Shown in pieces: positions 62,766 through 64,000 of a stretch of 64,000 nucleotides of DNA. The stretch is taken from NCBI RefSeq assembly GCF_003438995.1, contig NZ_QSUN01000005.1:235129-299128 (forward strand), in the 5' to 3' direction. The stretch is from Bacteroides sp. OM05-12 (lineage in GTDB: Bacteria; Bacteroidota; Bacteroidia; Bacteroidales; Bacteroidaceae). The position numbers and the translations under genes are program-made. The notes beneath the pieces are model-generated. The model was not told where the DNA came from and did not search any database. It saw only the letters and a list, made by a program, of their open reading frames with translations. The first letter of the stretch is position 1; every line of letters starts with the position of its first letter.

Positions 62766-63452
62766 ATGGTAAAGTTTATAGAATCGGAATTGGAACTTCT
62801 TAAAAAAGAAGTCGATGAAATGTGGAATCTAGTGTATAACCAGATGGATCGTGCTCGGGAGGCTGTTTTGGATATGAATGTAGAGCTGGCTCAGCAGGTT
62901 ATAGTGCGTGAAAAGAGGGTAAATGCTTTCGAACTAAAGATTGACAGCGATGTAGAAGACCTCATTGCCCTTTATAATCCGGTAGCAGTGGAATTGCGTT
63001 TTGCATTGGCTATGTTGAAGATCAATACAAACCTTGAACGGATAGGTGATTTCGCGGAGGGCATTGCCCGTTTTGTGGAAAACGAACGAAATCCGCTTGA
63101 CGCCTCGTTGATTGAAAAGTTACGTTTGAAGGAAATGTTTGATCAGTGTCTTATGATGCTTAAGATTGCCCAAAAGGCTTTAGAGGACGAAAATATAGAA
63201 ATAGCCACTTCTGTTTTTGCGAAAGATAACTTATTGGACGAAGTAAATGCGGATGTAACAAGAGTAATGACCGAATATCTGTCAGACCATCCGGAGAATA
63301 TGCTATCCTGTTTGAATTTAGTTAGCGTCTTCCGTAAATTAGAGAGAGCCGGTGATCATATTACCAACATAGCAGAAGAGATTGTATTTTTTATTGATGC
63401 TAAAGTATTGAAGCATAATGGCAAGGTGGATGAGAAGTATTCTCTTAAATAA
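62766..63452 (+). CDS. phoU: PhoU phosphate-signalling protein
   Basis: A 228-residue all-helical protein with two PhoU three-helix repeats. Each carries the acidic metal-binding signature: LKINTNLERIGDFAEGIARF near residue 85 and VFRKLERAGDHITNIAEEIV near 190. PhoU restrains the Pst transporter and the PhoR kinase when phosphate is plentiful. No pst or phoBR gene is seen in the window, so it is either separate from them or they follow beyond it. It has its own -7 box. Confidence 0.92.
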   Translation: MVKFIESELELLKKEVDEMWNLVYNQMDRAREAVLDMNVELAQQVIVREKRVNAFELKIDSDVEDLIALYNPVAVELRFALAMLKINTNLERIGDFAEGIARFVENERNPLDASLIEKLRLKEMFDQCLMMLKIAQKALEDENIEIATSVFAKDNLLDEVNADVTRVMTEYLSDHPENMLSCLNLVSVFRKLERAGDHITNIAEEIVFFIDAKVLKHNGKVDEKYSLK

Positions 63453-63492
63453 AAATAATCCTTAGGGATAAGGTTTATTAAAATATTTTCTT

Positions 63493-63500
63493 TAATTTTG
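63493..63500 (+). promoter_or_regulatory. -7 promoter box of a candidate small RNA
   Basis: TAATTTTG (TAnnTTTG) with no coding frame after it; a strong terminator ends about 220 nt downstream. Confidence 0.45.
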
Positions 63501-63506
63501 TAGAGT

Positions 63507-63719
63507 AAACGCTGGGATGATGGGACCTTTGAGTTGGTTTTTGCATAAAATATTAAAGAATTCTCAAAAACATGTTATATGACATACTTTATTATTTGCT
63601 GCATCCAAATAAAAGACCCATATTTGCAACGTTATCCTGAAAACAATCTTTTTACCTTAAAAAAAACTAATACCTATTGAAAACTTAAAAACGGGACTTT
63701 GTGAAAAGTCCCGTTTTTT
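63507..63719 (+). ncRNA. Candidate small RNA of about 210 nt
   Basis: The stretch between a -7 box (63493-63500) and a strong intrinsic terminator (63687-63719) has no coding frame. Near the 5' end GGGATGATGGG can pair with CCCAT and ATCC segments around 63617-63640, suggesting a long irregular stem, and GTTTTTG can pair with CAAAAAC further in. The size, isolated position and rod-like pairing are reminiscent of 6S RNA, but this is a guess; it could also be an unrelated trans-acting RNA. Confidence 0.35.
63687..63719 (+). terminator. Strong intrinsic terminator
   Basis: AACGGGACTTT pairs with AAAGTCCCGTT over a tiny loop and is followed by TTTTT. Confidence 0.85.
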
Positions 63720-63981
63720 GTTTATCTACTTCTTATATTAATGAGGAACAGTCCGAAAATCAGGATTGGCCGGAGAAAGTTAAATGTGCTGATTGAGATA
63801 ATTATTAAAGGTAAGTATAGATTTCTCTTTCTTTGTGCACTCTCAGAGCAATAATTATCCCTAAGTTTCATCTTTCAGTTTGCCTATTTTATCTTAATAC
63901 AGAATAACTTATCCTGAAAGATGGAATCATTCAGCAGGTACCGGATCAACGTAAAAACCTGAGGGATTAAGTCTAAATTCT

Positions 63982-63989
63982 TATCTTTG
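63982..63989 (+). promoter_or_regulatory. -7 promoter box for a gene beyond the window
   Basis: TATCTTTG (TAnnTTTG) 11 nt from the window end, pointing right. Confidence 0.45.
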
Positions 63990-64000
63990 CCTCCCAATTA

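Larger units (their letters stand above)
63453..64000. other. 548-bp non-coding end region
   Basis: No supported coding frame. It holds a promoter box (63493), a probable small RNA with a strong terminator, a separate stem (CATCTTTCAG at 63869-63878 with CTGAAAGATG at 63914-63923) and a promoter box at 63982 pointing out of the window. Confidence 0.6.

Overview
The window looks like chromosome of a gut Bacteroides or close relative. The evidence is gene content (LruC-domain and DUF2027/Smr proteins, Fkp, a Bacteroidales-style hut operon, a glutaminase/glutamate decarboxylase acid-resistance locus), lipoproteins with acidic residues after the lipobox Cys, near absence of strong Shine-Dalgarno sites, and many copies of the Bacteroidetes -7 promoter box TAnnTTTG 20-60 bases before start codons. 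I cannot name the species. No tRNA, rRNA, insertion sequence or CRISPR array was recognised.

Layout. (1) 1-3214, plus strand: the end of an AT-rich surface-polysaccharide cluster (partial asparagine-synthase-like gene, Wzx flippase, pyruvyl transferase), followed by about 900 bp without an intact gene. (2) 4120-16164, minus strand: an eleven-gene exopolysaccharide operon starting from one promoter near 16226. In transcription order it encodes a lone response-regulator receiver, an initiating sugar-phosphate transferase with a receiver-like N-terminus, a half-size TolC-family protein, a Wzz-type protein with a decayed tyrosine-kinase domain, a Wzy/ligase-type membrane protein, four glycosyltransferases, an acetyltransferase and a phosphoribosyltransferase-HAD fusion that may add ribofuranose. 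(3) 16331-24749: an LruC lipoprotein, divergent from a wzc-wza-wzc export/kinase set, and a small unknown protein. (4) 25074-32001: a Nudix hydrolase and a complete histidine-utilisation operon (hutU-ftcD-hutI-cyclodeaminase-hutH) taking histidine to glutamate. (5) 32185-37853: queA, a DUF2027/Smr protein, an unknown protein, a split LysO-type exporter and hemW. (6) 37928-48986: nucleotide-sugar genes (rmlA; manC-gmd-fcl for de novo GDP-L-fucose; fkp plus a mutarotase for salvage), a Wzi-type protein, a small lipoprotein and a WcaJ-type initiating transferase. (7) 49215-53697: tpx, and a glnS-TPR-dedA operon. (8) 53933-60336: acid-resistance neighbourhood with gadC, a K+-channel-like protein, an exported protein of unknown role, glsA and gadB. 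(9) 60545-64000: MFS and EamA transporters, phoU, then about 550 bp of non-coding DNA with a probable small RNA and a promoter for a gene beyond the window.

How it fits together: regions 1-3 and 6 make, export and regulate fucose-containing surface glycans. Region 4 yields glutamate, the substrate of the GadB step in region 8, although no direct link is shown. Intergenic DNA carries several repeat families: 22-bp-period tandem arrays at three sites, a hairpin family with a shared 17-nt core at two sites, and three larger imperfect palindromes.

The best leads for new biology are the phosphoribosyltransferase-HAD fusion at 5055-5990, the paired receiver/pseudo-receiver control at the head of the exopolysaccharide operon, the K+-channel-like protein with an altered filter beside gadC, and the intergenic repeats and small-RNA candidate. 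All functions come from reading the sequence and remembered family motifs; no searches were run.
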